From: Prauserella rugosa
GTDB lineage: Bacteria; Actinomycetota; Actinomycetes; Mycobacteriales; Pseudonocardiaceae
Assembly: GCF_000719975.1 (NCBI RefSeq)
Contig: NZ_JOIJ01000011.1
Coordinates: forward strand, 1-64,000
Direction: 5' to 3'
DNA: 64,000 bases
A program made the position numbers and the translations under genes. Below, one piece after another: positions 51,623-61,104 of this stretch (positions are counted from its first letter, which is position 1; every line of letters starts with the position of its first letter). The notes below the pieces were generated by a model. That model ran no database searches and was not told the DNA's origin. It saw nothing but the letters and a program-made list of their open reading frames with translations.

Positions 51623-52867
51623 GTGACCGAGGATCTGGAGCGCGCGCTGGCCGCGGCTACGCGCCGGAACGCCGAGCTCAACGCGTTCGTCACGATCGAC
51701 ACCGACGGAGCCCGCGCGGCCGCCCCTCCCGAAGGCCCCCTGGCAGGCGCTCCGGTCGCGGTCAAGGACGTCATCGACACCGCAGGCCTGCGGACCACGA
51801 TGGGGTCCCGCCACTTCGCCGACCACGTCCCCGACCACGACGCCGCCGCGGTCCGCGCGGTCCGCGACGCGGGCGGCATCGTCATCGGCAAGACGACCAC
51901 GCACGAGTACGCCTACGGCCCCACCGGCGACCGATCGGCCAACGGACCGGCGAGAAACCCACACCATCCGAGCAGAATGTCGGGCGGTTCCAGCGCGGGC
52001 TCGGCCGTCGCCGTCGCCGCCGGCATCACGCGCTACGCCCTCGGCACGGACACCGGCGGCTCGGTGCGCATCCCCGCCGCATGCTGCGGCATCGTCGGAC
52101 TGCGCCCCACACTCGGCAGCCTGCCTGCCGACGGCGTGTTCAGCGTCGCACCCACGCTCGACACGGTCGGCCCCATGGCTCGCACGGTGCGGGAATGCCG
52201 CCTGCTGTGGCACGTTCTGGCCGGCACGAGCCCGGCGGCCGCACCCGACACGTACCGCATCGCCTGGGTCCATCCGGACTCCGGAGCCCCCGTCGACGAC
52301 GCGGTACGGCAGACCGCCCACGACGCGTTCCGCACCCTGCGCAGCCGTTCCGACGTCGCCGGCGAGATCGACATCCCCGAGATGGCCGAACTGCGTCGCC
52401 TCTACCCGATCCTGCAGGGCCGGGAGATCTCCACCGTCCACTCGCGACGACTCGATGCCGAACCCGAGCTGTACGGCGACGAGGTGCTCACGCGTCTGCG
52501 CGCCGCACAACGGGTCACCGAGGCCGACTACGAGCGCGCCCTCGAATCCCGTCGCACCACCACCGCCTCCGTACGCACACTGTTCGACGACTGGGACGTC
52601 CTCGCCCTGCCCACCGTGCCGATCGTCGCCCCGGAGATCGACGTCCGCACCGTCCACATCGGAGGTGCCACCGTCGACGTTCGCGACGCGCTGCTGTCGT
52701 ACACCTCGCCGTGGTCGGTCTCCGGATTCCCCGCACTGAGCGTGCCCGCGGGGACCGTCGACGGCCTGCCCGTCGGACTCCAGCTCGTCGGCAAACCCGG
52801 CTCCGACGACCTGCTGTTCACTCTCGCCGAACGGCTCACCGCCACCAACGAACTCGGCGGCCCCTAG
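51623..52867 (+). CDS. Amidase signature (AS) family enzyme
   Basis: A 414-residue amidase starting at GTG 51623 with TAGGAG upstream. The Ser-cisSer-Lys triad is visible: Lys in PVAVKDVIDTAG, cis-Ser in SGGSSAGSAVAVA, and nucleophile Ser in GTDTGGSVRIPA. The length is on the short side for the family but ends normally with PVGLQLVGKPGSDDLLF. It hydrolyses an amide to acid and ammonia in the cytoplasm. With the nitrilase downstream it forms a LacI-controlled operon for a nitrogen-containing substrate of unknown identity. Confidence 0.9.
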   Translation: MTEDLERALAAATRRNAELNAFVTIDTDGARAAAPPEGPLAGAPVAVKDVIDTAGLRTTMGSRHFADHVPDHDAAAVRAVRDAGGIVIGKTTTHEYAYGPTGDRSANGPARNPHHPSRMSGGSSAGSAVAVAAGITRYALGTDTGGSVRIPAACCGIVGLRPTLGSLPADGVFSVAPTLDTVGPMARTVRECRLLWHVLAGTSPAAAPDTYRIAWVHPDSGAPVDDAVRQTAHDAFRTLRSRSDVAGEIDIPEMAELRRLYPILQGREISTVHSRRLDAEPELYGDEVLTRLRAAQRVTEADYERALESRRTTTASVRTLFDDWDVLALPTVPIVAPEIDVRTVHIGGATVDVRDALLSYTSPWSVSGFPALSVPAGTVDGLPVGLQLVGKPGSDDLLFTLAERLTATNELGGP

Positions 52868-52939
52868 CCCAGCGGACTCGCCTGCCGGACGGCCGTATCC
52901 CACCGGCTTCTCCCTTCCCCGTGACCAAAGGAGGTCCCC

Positions 52940-53827
52940 ATGTCCGAATCCACCAGCCCGATCACCGCGGCCGCGGTCCAGTTCGACCCGCAGGTCGGAG
53001 TGGACAACAAGGACGCCAACCTCGCACGCACACTCGAGTTGATCGCACAGGCCGCCGACCGCGGCGCCAACCTGATCGTTCTTCCCGAGCTCGCCAACAC
53101 CGGCTACGCCTTCCGCACCCGCGAGGAGGCCTACGCGCACGCCGAGGAGATCGAGACCGGACCGTCCACTCAGGCCTGGACCGCCCTCGCCCGCAAGCGG
53201 GGTGTCTACATCGTCGCCGGGATCACCGAGGTCGACGGCGTCCGCCTCTACGACACCGCCGTCCTCATCGGACCCGAGGGCTACATCGGCAAGTACCGCA
53301 AGGCACACCTGTGGGACCGCGAGAAACTCCTGTTCACCCCCGGCGACACGGGGTTCCCGGTGTTCGAGACCCGCATCGGCCGGATCGGCCTGCTGGTGTG
53401 CTGGGACATCTGGTTCCCCGAGGTCCCGCGGTTGCTCGCCGTGCAGGGCGCAGACGTCATCTGCAGCACCAACGCGTGGGTGTGGACCCCGCCGCCGCTG
53501 TTCGACGAGTCGGGCAAGTGCATGGCGGCCTACCTGACGATGGCCGCCTCGCACGTCAACAACGTGCCCATCGTCGCCAGCAACCGAATCGGCGAGGAAC
53601 GCGGTGGCAAGTACCTCGGCTGCTCACTGATCACGGGCACCAACGGCTGGCCAGTCGGCGACATCGCAGGCGCCGAGGAGGAGACGATCGTCTACGCCGA
53701 CCTGGACGCCGTCGCCTCCCGGTCCGCGCTCGTGTGGAACCAGCACAACGACCTGCCGCGCGACCGCCGCACCGACCTCTACGACGAGCTGCTCGGCTAC
53801 CGCGGCGGCTCCGCGTGGCCACGGTGA
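52940..53827 (+). CDS. Nitrilase/carbon-nitrogen hydrolase family protein
   Basis: A 295-residue CN hydrolase starting at ATG 52940 with AAAGGAGG upstream. The Glu-Lys-Cys triad is seen in LIVLPELANTGYAF, KYRKAHLWDREK and LLVCWDIWFPEVPRLLA. The downstream NAWVWTPPPLFDE and VASNRIGEERGG blocks are typical of amidohydrolase-type members (N-carbamoyl or aliphatic amide), not true nitrilases. It lies between an amidase and a membrane protein in one operon, and would act on the amide or carbamoyl form of the same substrate. Confidence 0.9.
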   Translation: MSESTSPITAAAVQFDPQVGVDNKDANLARTLELIAQAADRGANLIVLPELANTGYAFRTREEAYAHAEEIETGPSTQAWTALARKRGVYIVAGITEVDGVRLYDTAVLIGPEGYIGKYRKAHLWDREKLLFTPGDTGFPVFETRIGRIGLLVCWDIWFPEVPRLLAVQGADVICSTNAWVWTPPPLFDESGKCMAAYLTMAASHVNNVPIVASNRIGEERGGKYLGCSLITGTNGWPVGDIAGAEEETIVYADLDAVASRSALVWNQHNDLPRDRRTDLYDELLGYRGGSAWPR

Positions 53828-53833
53828 CCTGCC

Positions 53834-55021
53834 GTGACCACCACTAGCGCACCCGCACGGTCGCGGGTCACGCACTGGGTGACCGGAGCGGCGATCGTCG
53901 CCGTCACCGCCGCGTTCGCCGCCGGACTGGACGCCGCCGCACCTCGAGTCGGCCGTCTGCTGCCGGACTACACCGAGGTCCAGGGCCACGCGTTCGCCGA
54001 CGTGATCGGCTTCCTCCGTTGGGTCCTCGGCGACACCACCGAGGCCGTGTTCTTCAAGAGCGCGCTCGGCGGAATCGGGATGATCGCCGGTGCGTGGATC
54101 GCGCACCTGGCGTGGCGACGCGGTCGGCGACTCGGCTTCCCCCTCGCCGCGGGCACCGGACTGTTCCCGTCGATGTTCGCGGCCGCGGCACTCGGACTGG
54201 TGCTGTCGAACCTGTTGTGGGGCTGGACCGTGCCCGCATCGGGCGGGTGGCAGCCCACGTTCGTGGCGTTCGTCGCGGTACCGGCCGCCGTGGTGCTGGT
54301 GTACGGCGCGGGCTGGCGGGTCGCCGTCACCGGCGCGGTACTCGGCGCCGTGTTGAACACGCCCGTGGCGCTCGTCGTCGTCAACTACTTCTGCCTGCCG
54401 CTCGACCTGCCGACCGTGATCGGCAACGTCACCGGCATGTGGGGTGGCGCGCTGCTGGCGTTCCTGCTGTGCCGCAGGCTTCCATGGCTGCGGCGGCCCG
54501 CACCCGCAGACCCGCCTGCCGACGGTCCGCAACCGGCACCCGAACGGCACGGTCCGGTGTGGATGGTGCGGCGCGTACTGGCCGACTTCACCGAGGCGCC
54601 CTTCTACGGCAACGAGATCGCCTCGATCGGCCTGCTGCTCGGGACGGTGCTGGCCTTCCTGCTCAACCCGGCCAACCCGGTGTACGGCGACGGCGTCCTG
54701 CCCGCCATGCTCACCGCCCAGGTGGCGACCTCCACCCTCGGAGTGCTGCTCTATCGCTCCCGGTGGATCGCCCGCGGCTGGTACCCGACGTTCGTGCCCG
54801 TCGTGTCGGTGGCGCCCGCGACGGTGCTCACCTACGGAGCGGGCGTGCACACCGTCGTCGCGGGTGCCGTCGTCGGAGCCCTCATCGGCCCACCCGTCGC
54901 GGCGTGGATCTCCGAGCGGCTGCCGTCGGACTTCCACCCGTTCATCGGCAACGTCGTGTCCATGGCGGTGGGCACGCTCGTGGCCGTCCCGGTGCTCGGA
55001 CTGCTGCCGGGCTTCGGCTGA
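53834..55021 (+). CDS. Internally duplicated multi-pass membrane protein, candidate transporter
   Basis: A 395-residue protein starting at GTG 53834, 6 bp after the nitrilase stop. About ten membrane helices fall in two similar halves: WQPTFVAFVAVPAAVVLVYGAG followed by AVLGAVLNTPVA and VIGNVTGMWGG, against WYPTFVPVVSVAPATVLTYGAG, AVVGALIGPPVA and FIGNVVSMAVGT. The acidic/aromatic starts of the halves (FLRWVLGDTTEAVFFKSALGGIGM and VLADFTEAPFYGNEIASIGL) also match. I do not recognise the family. Its place in the LacI-controlled amidase/nitrilase operon argues that it moves their substrate across the membrane. Confidence 0.6.
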   Translation: MTTTSAPARSRVTHWVTGAAIVAVTAAFAAGLDAAAPRVGRLLPDYTEVQGHAFADVIGFLRWVLGDTTEAVFFKSALGGIGMIAGAWIAHLAWRRGRRLGFPLAAGTGLFPSMFAAAALGLVLSNLLWGWTVPASGGWQPTFVAFVAVPAAVVLVYGAGWRVAVTGAVLGAVLNTPVALVVVNYFCLPLDLPTVIGNVTGMWGGALLAFLLCRRLPWLRRPAPADPPADGPQPAPERHGPVWMVRRVLADFTEAPFYGNEIASIGLLLGTVLAFLLNPANPVYGDGVLPAMLTAQVATSTLGVLLYRSRWIARGWYPTFVPVVSVAPATVLTYGAGVHTVVAGAVVGALIGPPVAAWISERLPSDFHPFIGNVVSMAVGTLVAVPVLGLLPGFG

Positions 55022-55180
55022 GCTCACACGACTGACACCGGCGGGCCCGCGATACCGCCGCCGGCCGTCCCACACGTGTGTCGAGCCGCTCGCCGGATTC
55101 GTACCGGCGAGCGGCTCGACGTACGGAATGCACCTTCTGCGGATCGCAGGGTCCTCGGGGCCGCACGCTCGCTCCCTGGG

Positions 55181-55264
55181 GACGCGACACGCGTCCCGCT
55201 GGGCGCAACACGCGGCCCGGAATCCGCAACACGGGCCCCTGGGGGCGCAACACGGGTCAGCCGG
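55181..55264. repeat. Four 21-bp tandem repeats (core GCGCAACACG), same family as 25898-26002
   Basis: Units start at 55181, 55202, 55223 and 55244. Their middles read CGCGACACG, GCGCAACACG, CCGCAACACG and GCGCAACACG. The period is 21 bp, and the core equals the reverse complement of the array at 25898-26002. The last unit runs into the MscS gene's final codons (stop at 55257). Confidence 0.75.
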
Positions 55265-56192
55265 ACTGGGCTGCTCCTGGGCCCGCGGCGGGCAGGACCG
55301 GGTAGGCGACCTTCACGCCTGCCTCGTCGAGGCCGCGCTTGAGGTGGGCGCGGAGTTCGCGGCCCATGGCCCACTGGTCGCCCGGCTGCGTGGTGACGAT
55401 GACCCGCACCGTGACGGCACCGTTGCCGATGCCGACCACACCGTTGATGCTCGGCCGCTCGATGATCTTCGGCGCGAACTCGGGGTTGTCGGCGAACTCG
55501 TCGATGCTGCGCTGGATGACCGGCTTCGCGTCCTCCAGGTCGACGGAGTAGTCGAGGGGCAGTTCGACGACGGCGTTCGCCCAGTCCTGGTTCATGTTGC
55601 AGACGCGCATGATCTCGCCGTTGCGCACGTGCCACAGGCCGCCGTTGAGGTCGCGGATCTTGGTCACGCGCAACGTCACGGCCTCGACGGTGCCGACCGC
55701 GTCGCCCACGTCGACGACGTCACCCACGCCGTACTGGTCCTCGACCATCATGAAGATGCCCGACAGGAAGTCCTGCACCAGGCTCTGCGCACCGAAACCG
55801 ATCGCCAGACCGATCACACCCGCGCTCGCGATGATCGGGCCGATGTTGATGCCGACCTGGCCGAGGATCGTCACGAACGCGATCCCGAAGATCACGAACG
55901 ACGCCACGCTCTTGAGCACCGACGCGATCGTGTTCGCCCGCTGCCGCTGCCGCTCGCCGCGGCTCTCCTCGCTCTGCTTGATGATCCGTGCCGCGGCCTT
56001 GGCCTTCGCCTTGTCGATCTTCTCGCGCGAGTTGACCATCCGCTTCGTCAGCTGGTCGATCACCCGCCCGACGACCGCACGCAACACCAACGCGATCACC
56101 ACGATGATCACGATGTTGATCAGACCGGACACGAACTCCGTCGAGTTCTCGTTGAACCAGTCGACGAACGCATTCGCCTGGACACGAGGCAT
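55257..56192 (-). CDS. MscS-family mechanosensitive ion channel
   Basis: A 311-residue small-conductance channel starting at ATG 56192 (GAGAGG seven bases upstream; GTG 56198 is an alternative). Two membrane helices at about residues 22-42 and 85-105 precede the pore helix IIASAGVIGLAIGFGAQSLVQDFLSGIFMM, the family's signature. The DQYGVGDVVDV and EAVTLRVTKIRDLNG beta domain and the C-terminal alpha/beta domain follow. A charged linker (residues 45-80, rich in K, R, E, Q) lies between the first helices. It releases solutes on hypo-osmotic shock; it may complement the betaine enzyme encoded elsewhere in the window. Confidence 0.92.
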   Translation of the reverse strand: MPRVQANAFVDWFNENSTEFVSGLINIVIIVVIALVLRAVVGRVIDQLTKRMVNSREKIDKAKAKAAARIIKQSEESRGERQRQRANTIASVLKSVASFVIFGIAFVTILGQVGINIGPIIASAGVIGLAIGFGAQSLVQDFLSGIFMMVEDQYGVGDVVDVGDAVGTVEAVTLRVTKIRDLNGGLWHVRNGEIMRVCNMNQDWANAVVELPLDYSVDLEDAKPVIQRSIDEFADNPEFAPKIIERPSINGVVGIGNGAVTVRVIVTTQPGDQWAMGRELRAHLKRGLDEAGVKVAYPVLPAAGPGAAQSG

Positions 56193-56321
56193 GGGCACAC
56201 CTCTCCCCTCTTCCGCCGGCGGCCGGCACTACTGGGCGTCGCCTGGCAGGGTAAGAACGCGCCGACCCACACCGTGCACGCGGGTGCGTCACCGGTCGGC
56301 GACATCACCCCTGACCAGGGT

Positions 56322-57824
56322 TCAGGACCGGCGGAGCAGGCCTGCTCGCTTGCGGCCACCTCCACGGACGCGGACCGCACCACCGCGGACGTCGTCCAGC
56401 AGCGCGGCGACCGTTTCCTGCGCGCACGTCTTGTTCGCACCGATTCCGCCCGACGGGCCTCGCTTGATCCAGCCCACGACGTACGTGCCCGCGCGGCCCT
56501 GCACCCGGCCCGCCACGTTCGGGATCGTGCCGGTGTCCTCGTCGAACGGCAGGCCACGCACGGGAGCACCCCGGTACCCCACGGCGCGCACGACCATGCC
56601 GGCCGCGATGTCCACATCGGACTCCACGCCGCTCGTGCGCAACCCGGACACCCGCTGCTCGCCGAGGATCTCCAACGGCGAGGAGTGGAAACGCAACACG
56701 ATGCGCCTGCGCGTGCCCTGCGGCGGTGCCGACCAGTCGATCCGCTCCTGCCGCACACCACGCAGCAGATGCGCCTTGTCGCCCGGCTCGGCCGCGTCGA
56801 TCGCCTTGCCGACCCGTTCGTCGTGGGCGTCGACCACCACGTCGAAATCCGGATGACGCGTCAACGCCAGCAACTCGGGCTCGGTGTAGGCCGCGTGCTC
56901 GGGTCCCCGGCGAGCCAGCAGCACGACCTCCCGCACCGAACTGGACCGCAGCCGCGTCAGCGCCTCCCGCGAGATCGACGTGCTCTCCAGCCCGGACGGC
57001 TCGCTCGACAGGATGCGCGCCACGTCCAGCGCGACGTTGCCGGTGCCGACCAGCACCGCACGCTGCGCCGACAGCTCCGGCGTCAGCGTCGCGTCCGGGT
57101 GGCCGTTGTACCAGGCCACGACGTCCGTGGCGGCCAGACTGCCCGGCAGCCGCTCCCCCGCGATGCCCAGCGAACGCGCCGACGAGGCACCCACCGCGTA
57201 GATCACCGCGTCGTGCCGCGCCGCCAGCTCCTCCACCGTGACGTCCCTGCCGACCTCGACGCCCAGCCGCAGCGTGAGCCGCGGGTGCTCGCGGTAGCGC
57301 GCGAACGTCTCGTCGATCCGCTTGGTCGACGGGTGGTCGGGCGCCACGCCGAAGCGGATCAGCCCGCCCGCGACGTCCAACCTGTCGATCAACGTGACCC
57401 GCGCACTCGTGTGCAGCAACAGGTCCTCCACCGCGTACATCCCGGCCGGCCCGCTGCCCACGACGGCGACGTCCAGCGCGGGGAAGTCGCTCGAGATGGT
57501 CCGGTCGAACGTCGGCGGGCCCCAGTTGTGGAAGTTCGGCGACGAGCCCAGCACATCGCCGGACACGGGCCGCTCCTCGTAGAACCGCGCGTTCACCTCG
57601 GCGTACGGCTTGAGCGACTCGCTCAGCCGGTCCACCGGGAAGATCGCGTCCACCGGGCACGCATCGGCACACGCACCGCAGTCGATGCAGCTGCGCGGGT
57701 CGATGTAGAGCATGTCGGTGGTGCCGAACTCGGGCTCGTCCGGCGTGGGGTGAATGCAGTTGACCGGGCACACCGCGACGCACGAGGCGTCGTTGCAGCA
57801 CGTCTGCGTGATCGCGTAGACCAT
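56322..57824 (-). CDS. Ferredoxin-ferredoxin:NADP reductase fusion (FprB-like)
   Basis: A 500-residue protein starting at ATG 57824. Residues 1-60 are a seven- or eight-iron ferredoxin: TQTCCNDASCVAVCPVNCIHP and CIDCGACADACPVDAI. Residues about 110 onward are an adrenodoxin-reductase-like flavoprotein: FAD motif VAVVGSGPAGMYAVEDLL, RFGVAPDHPSTKRI, NADP motif VLVGTGNVALDVARIL, RRGPEHAAYTEPEL, and ATTxx-like VVGWIKRGPSGGIGANK. It supplies electrons from NADPH. It lies 17 bp downstream of the AurF-type oxygenase on the same strand and is almost certainly its redox partner. Confidence 0.9.
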   Translation of the reverse strand: MVYAITQTCCNDASCVAVCPVNCIHPTPDEPEFGTTDMLYIDPRSCIDCGACADACPVDAIFPVDRLSESLKPYAEVNARFYEERPVSGDVLGSSPNFHNWGPPTFDRTISSDFPALDVAVVGSGPAGMYAVEDLLLHTSARVTLIDRLDVAGGLIRFGVAPDHPSTKRIDETFARYREHPRLTLRLGVEVGRDVTVEELAARHDAVIYAVGASSARSLGIAGERLPGSLAATDVVAWYNGHPDATLTPELSAQRAVLVGTGNVALDVARILSSEPSGLESTSISREALTRLRSSSVREVVLLARRGPEHAAYTEPELLALTRHPDFDVVVDAHDERVGKAIDAAEPGDKAHLLRGVRQERIDWSAPPQGTRRRIVLRFHSSPLEILGEQRVSGLRTSGVESDVDIAAGMVVRAVGYRGAPVRGLPFDEDTGTIPNVAGRVQGRAGTYVVGWIKRGPSGGIGANKTCAQETVAALLDDVRGGAVRVRGGGRKRAGLLRRS

Positions 57825-57841
57825 CGTCGTCGGCCGGGCTC

Positions 57842-58756
57842 TCAGATCAGGTTGGCGCGCTTGTAGATGCGCTTCGCCGCCTTGGTGAGCAGACCGCAGG
57901 AGTTCAGGAACTCCATCAGGCCCGCGCAGCTCGAGCGCAGCATCGCCTTGTGGTTCTCGTTGCTGCGGGCCTCCCGCAGCGCACGCTTGGTGTCCAGGCC
58001 CGCCTTCTCGTAGACCTTCGGGTTCCACATGGCGTCGACGATGAAGTAGGCGACCACGGCGATGTTGATCGCGTTGATCTGCCTGCGCAGCCAGCCCGCA
58101 CCCTGCAGACGCTCCTTGGTCTCCTCGCGCGCGAACTTCATGTGCCGCGATTCCTCGACCACGTGGATGTTGTTGATCGTGCGCACGAAGGGCACGACGC
58201 GCTCGTCGCGCATCCAGTCGCGCTGCATCACGTCGAGGACCTCCTCGGCCACGAGGATCGCGGCGTAGGCGGCCTCGCCGCGCGCCGTCGCCGCGTAGAT
58301 GCGGCCGCCGTGCACGGCGTACCAGCGCGGACGGTAGGCGGGCGCGTTCAGCTTCTCCGCACCACGGGCGAACATGATCGAGTGCCGGCACTCGTCGGCG
58401 ATCTCGGTCAGGGCCCACTGGAACTCGGGCGTCGTCGGGTCCTTGGCGTAGAAGTCCCGCAGCACCATCTGCTGCAGGATCATCTCGAACCAGATGCCGG
58501 TGCTCGCCACCGACGCGGCCTCCTGCCGCGTCAGCTCACGCCGCTGGTCCTCGCTCATCTCGTCCCAGTAGGGCGTGCCGTACAGCGTGCTCCACTCGGG
58601 CGAGGTGCCCCAGTACGACGTGTCGAGCGGGGTCTCCCAGTCGACCTCGGTCGCAGGGTCGTACGACAGCGTCTCCGAGGAGTCCAGCAGCCGCTGCGCG
58701 ACCGAGTCGTGTCCGTCCTGCGTGCCCGCATCGATGCGGTTGTCAACGCTGGTCAT
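57842..58756 (-). CDS. AurF-family diiron oxygenase
   Basis: A 304-residue helical protein starting at ATG 58756. The carboxylate/His diiron ligands are visible in four helices: STGIWFEMILQQM, EIADECRHSIMFARG, AILVAEEVLDVMQRD and NIHVVEESRHMKFAREE. This matches the AurF N-oxygenase/DUF3066-like family, which oxidises aryl-amines or hydroxylates other substrates using O2. It shares an operon with a ferredoxin-reductase fusion. Upstream is a dyad (GTTACC-GGTAAC) suggesting control by a TetR-type repressor not encoded nearby. The substrate is unknown. Confidence 0.82.
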   Translation of the reverse strand: MTSVDNRIDAGTQDGHDSVAQRLLDSSETLSYDPATEVDWETPLDTSYWGTSPEWSTLYGTPYWDEMSEDQRRELTRQEAASVASTGIWFEMILQQMVLRDFYAKDPTTPEFQWALTEIADECRHSIMFARGAEKLNAPAYRPRWYAVHGGRIYAATARGEAAYAAILVAEEVLDVMQRDWMRDERVVPFVRTINNIHVVEESRHMKFAREETKERLQGAGWLRRQINAINIAVVAYFIVDAMWNPKVYEKAGLDTKRALREARSNENHKAMLRSSCAGLMEFLNSCGLLTKAAKRIYKRANLI

Positions 58757-58783
58757 GGGAAGCTCCTGACAACGAGATTGCCT

Positions 58784-58814
58784 GTTACCGAGGTTTACTG
58801 TTACTCAAGGTAAC
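58784..58814. promoter_or_regulatory. Inverted-repeat operator upstream of the AurF operon
   Basis: GTTACC (58784-58789) and GGTAAC (58809-58814) are inverted arms, with a second GTTAC (58800-58804) forming a shorter dyad GTTAC-tcaag-GTAAC. The AT-rich block is exceptional here and overlaps where the minus-strand promoter should be (TTGAGT is present). This is typical of TetR/FadR-type sites. Confidence 0.5.
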
Positions 58815-58966
58815 ACGTGGTCCGCCGGTAGGCCAGCACCGACAGTCATCGCAGGTCAGAGCCCCCTTCGAGACCGGAACACTGGCGTGGGTCGGGCGTC
58901 CGTGTTCAGATGGACGGTGATCAACGGTTCCGGCATGCGAAGGGACCTGCGCCAAGGGAGGCGTTC

Positions 58967-60250
58967 GTGGGCAGTGCGTACGTCGTGGGCACGTTCGACA
59001 CCAAGGGCGACGAGCTGAGGTACGTCGCCGAGTTGATCCGCGAGACCGGCGTGTCGGTCCGCACCGTGGACCTGTCGACGGTGCAACAGCCGCCCCCGGC
59101 CGGAACCGCCGACGTCACGGCACCCGAGGTCGCCGCCTGGCACCCCGACGGCGCCGGCGCCGTGTTCACCGGCGACCGCGGCAGCGCCGTCGCCGCCATG
59201 ACCACCGCGTTCGCCCGGTTCCTGCCCGCACAACGCGACCTCGACGGCGTCGTCGGCCTGGGCGGCTCCGGCGGCACCGCGCTGATCACCCCCGCGCTGC
59301 AGGCACTGCCCGTCGGCGTACCGAAGATCATGGTGTCGACGATGGCCGCGGGCGACGTCTCCTCCTACGTCGGTGCCAGCGACATCGCGATGCTGCACTC
59401 GGTCACCGACGTCGCGGGCCTCAACCGCATCTCGCGTCAGGTACTCGGCAACGCCGCCCACGCCCTCGCCGGCGCGTGTGCCCACCCGATCCCGTCGGGC
59501 GATGCCAGGCCCGCCGCCGGGCTCACGATGTTCGGGGTCACCACGCCCTGCGTCGACGCCGTCTGCCACCGGCTGGCCGACACCTACGACTGCCTCGTCT
59601 TCCACGCCACCGGCACCGGCGGCGCCGCGATGGAGAAACTCGCCGACGACGGTCACCTCGCCGGCGTCCTCGACATCTCGACCACCGAGATCTGCGACCT
59701 CGTCGCCGGCGGCATCCTGGCCGCGGGCCAGGACCGGCTCGACGCGATCGCGCGCACGAAGATCCCGTACGTCGGCTCGTGCGGCGCACTCGACATGGTC
59801 AACTTCGCCGCGCCGGACACCGTGCCCGAGCGCTACGCCGACCGGCTGTTCTACCCGCACAATCCACAGATCACGCTCATGCGCACCACCGCGGACGAGG
59901 TCCGGGCCATCGGCGCGTTCCTCGCCCGCAAACTCAACGCCTGCGACGGCCCCGTGCGCTTCCTCCTGCCCGAGGGCGGAGTGTCCGCATTGGACGCACC
60001 GGGGCAGCCGTTCCACGACCCCGAGGTCGACGCCGTCCTGTTCGACACCCTCGAGCGCGAGGTGCAGCAGACCGAACGGCGCCGGATCGTACGCTCGCCC
60101 CACCACATCAACGACCCGGAGTTCGCCGAGGAACTCGTCGCGGCCTTCACCGACATCGCCCACGTCGCCGACGTCACCGGCACCGTCACCGGCACCGGCA
60201 GTACGAGCGCGGCCGCCCCGAACGACAGCACAAGCACAGCAAGGAGTTGA
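58967..60250 (+). CDS. Tm-1-like ATP-binding domain protein (UPF0261)
   Basis: A 427-residue protein. The start is set at GTG 58967, with AAGGGAGG five bases upstream and the family's N-terminal strand [15 protein letters not shown] beginning there; the longer frame from 58910 adds a weak leader. Conserved blocks: [76 protein letters not shown] and [12 protein letters not shown]. The family is named after tomato Tm-1, whose N-terminal half binds ATP and blocks viral RNA replication; the bacterial role is unknown. It is coupled to the TIM-barrel gene, which corresponds to the other half of Tm-1. Confidence 0.88.
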   Translation: MGSAYVVGTFDTKGDELRYVAELIRETGVSVRTVDLSTVQQPPPAGTADVTAPEVAAWHPDGAGAVFTGDRGSAVAAMTTAFARFLPAQRDLDGVVGLGGSGGTALITPALQALPVGVPKIMVSTMAAGDVSSYVGASDIAMLHSVTDVAGLNRISRQVLGNAAHALAGACAHPIPSGDARPAAGLTMFGVTTPCVDAVCHRLADTYDCLVFHATGTGGAAMEKLADDGHLAGVLDISTTEICDLVAGGILAAGQDRLDAIARTKIPYVGSCGALDMVNFAAPDTVPERYADRLFYPHNPQITLMRTTADEVRAIGAFLARKLNACDGPVRFLLPEGGVSALDAPGQPFHDPEVDAVLFDTLEREVQQTERRRIVRSPHHINDPEFAEELVAAFTDIAHVADVTGTVTGTGSTSAAAPNDSTSTARS

Positions 60251-60251
60251 C

Positions 60252-61100
60252 GTGCCCCGCATCGACCGACAGGAGCTGCTCACCAGGTTCACCGACATGG
60301 CCGCGCGCGGCGAGCCGATCGTCGGCGGCGGTGCGGGCACGGGCCTGTCCGCCAAGTGCGAGGAAGCGGGCGGGATCGACCTCATCGTCATCTACAACTC
60401 CGGCCGCTTCCGCATGGCCGGACGGGGCTCGCTCGCGGGACTGCTCGCCTACGGCAACGCCAACGACATCGTCGTCGAGATGGCCGACGAGGTCCTGCCC
60501 GTGGTCAAGCACACGCCCGTGCTGGCCGGCGTCAACGCCACCGACCCGTTCCTCGACACCGACCGGTTCCTGCGCAGGCTCGCCGACCTCGGCTTCTCGG
60601 GCGTGCAGAACTTCCCCACCGTCGGCCTCATCGACGGCACGTTCCGCGCCAACCTCGAGGAGACCGACATGGGCTACCGGCACGAGGTCGACATGGTGAC
60701 TGCCGCACGCCGCGCCGACCTGCTCACCACGCCGTACGTGTTCTCCGCCGACGACGCCCGCGCCATGACCGAGGCGGGCGCCGACATCCTCGTCTGCCAC
60801 ATGGGACTGACCACCAGCGGATCGATCGGCGCGGTCACGGCCAAGAGCCTCGACGACTGTGTCGCCGCCATCGACGAATGGTCCGCCGCCGCACGCGAGA
60901 TCCGCGACGACGTTCTCGTGCTGTGCCACGGCGGCCCCATCGCCACTCCGGCCGACGCGGAGTACGTGCTCTCGCGCACCGAACGCTGCCACGGCTTCTA
61001 CGGCGCCAGCAGCATGGAACGACTGCCCGTCGAAGAGGCCCTCACCGCACGCACCCGCGAGTTCAAGGAACTGTCCACCGAGAACACGTCGAAGGAGTAA
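60252..61100 (+). CDS. TIM-barrel signalling/PEP-hydrolase-like protein (C-terminal half of Tm-1 type)
   Basis: A 282-residue TIM-barrel protein starting at GTG 60252, one base after the upstream stop, with AAGGAG upstream. Blocks are [109 protein letters not shown] and [15 protein letters not shown]. This is the family annotated as phosphoenolpyruvate hydrolase-like. In fungi and plants it is fused to the Tm-1 ATP-binding domain encoded by the preceding gene, so the two products very likely act as one enzyme. Confidence 0.85.
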   Translation: MPRIDRQELLTRFTDMAARGEPIVGGGAGTGLSAKCEEAGGIDLIVIYNSGRFRMAGRGSLAGLLAYGNANDIVVEMADEVLPVVKHTPVLAGVNATDPFLDTDRFLRRLADLGFSGVQNFPTVGLIDGTFRANLEETDMGYRHEVDMVTAARRADLLTTPYVFSADDARAMTEAGADILVCHMGLTTSGSIGAVTAKSLDDCVAAIDEWSAAAREIRDDVLVLCHGGPIATPADAEYVLSRTERCHGFYGASSMERLPVEEALTARTREFKELSTENTSKE

Positions 61101-61104
61101 GCAC

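Noticed and set aside
54444..57866. A 1140-codon open frame on the plus strand
   Set aside because: It runs antisense through the MscS and ferredoxin-reductase genes; its composition is Arg/Pro/Ala-rich, and the minus-strand genes have clear family motifs. It is a GC-bias shadow.
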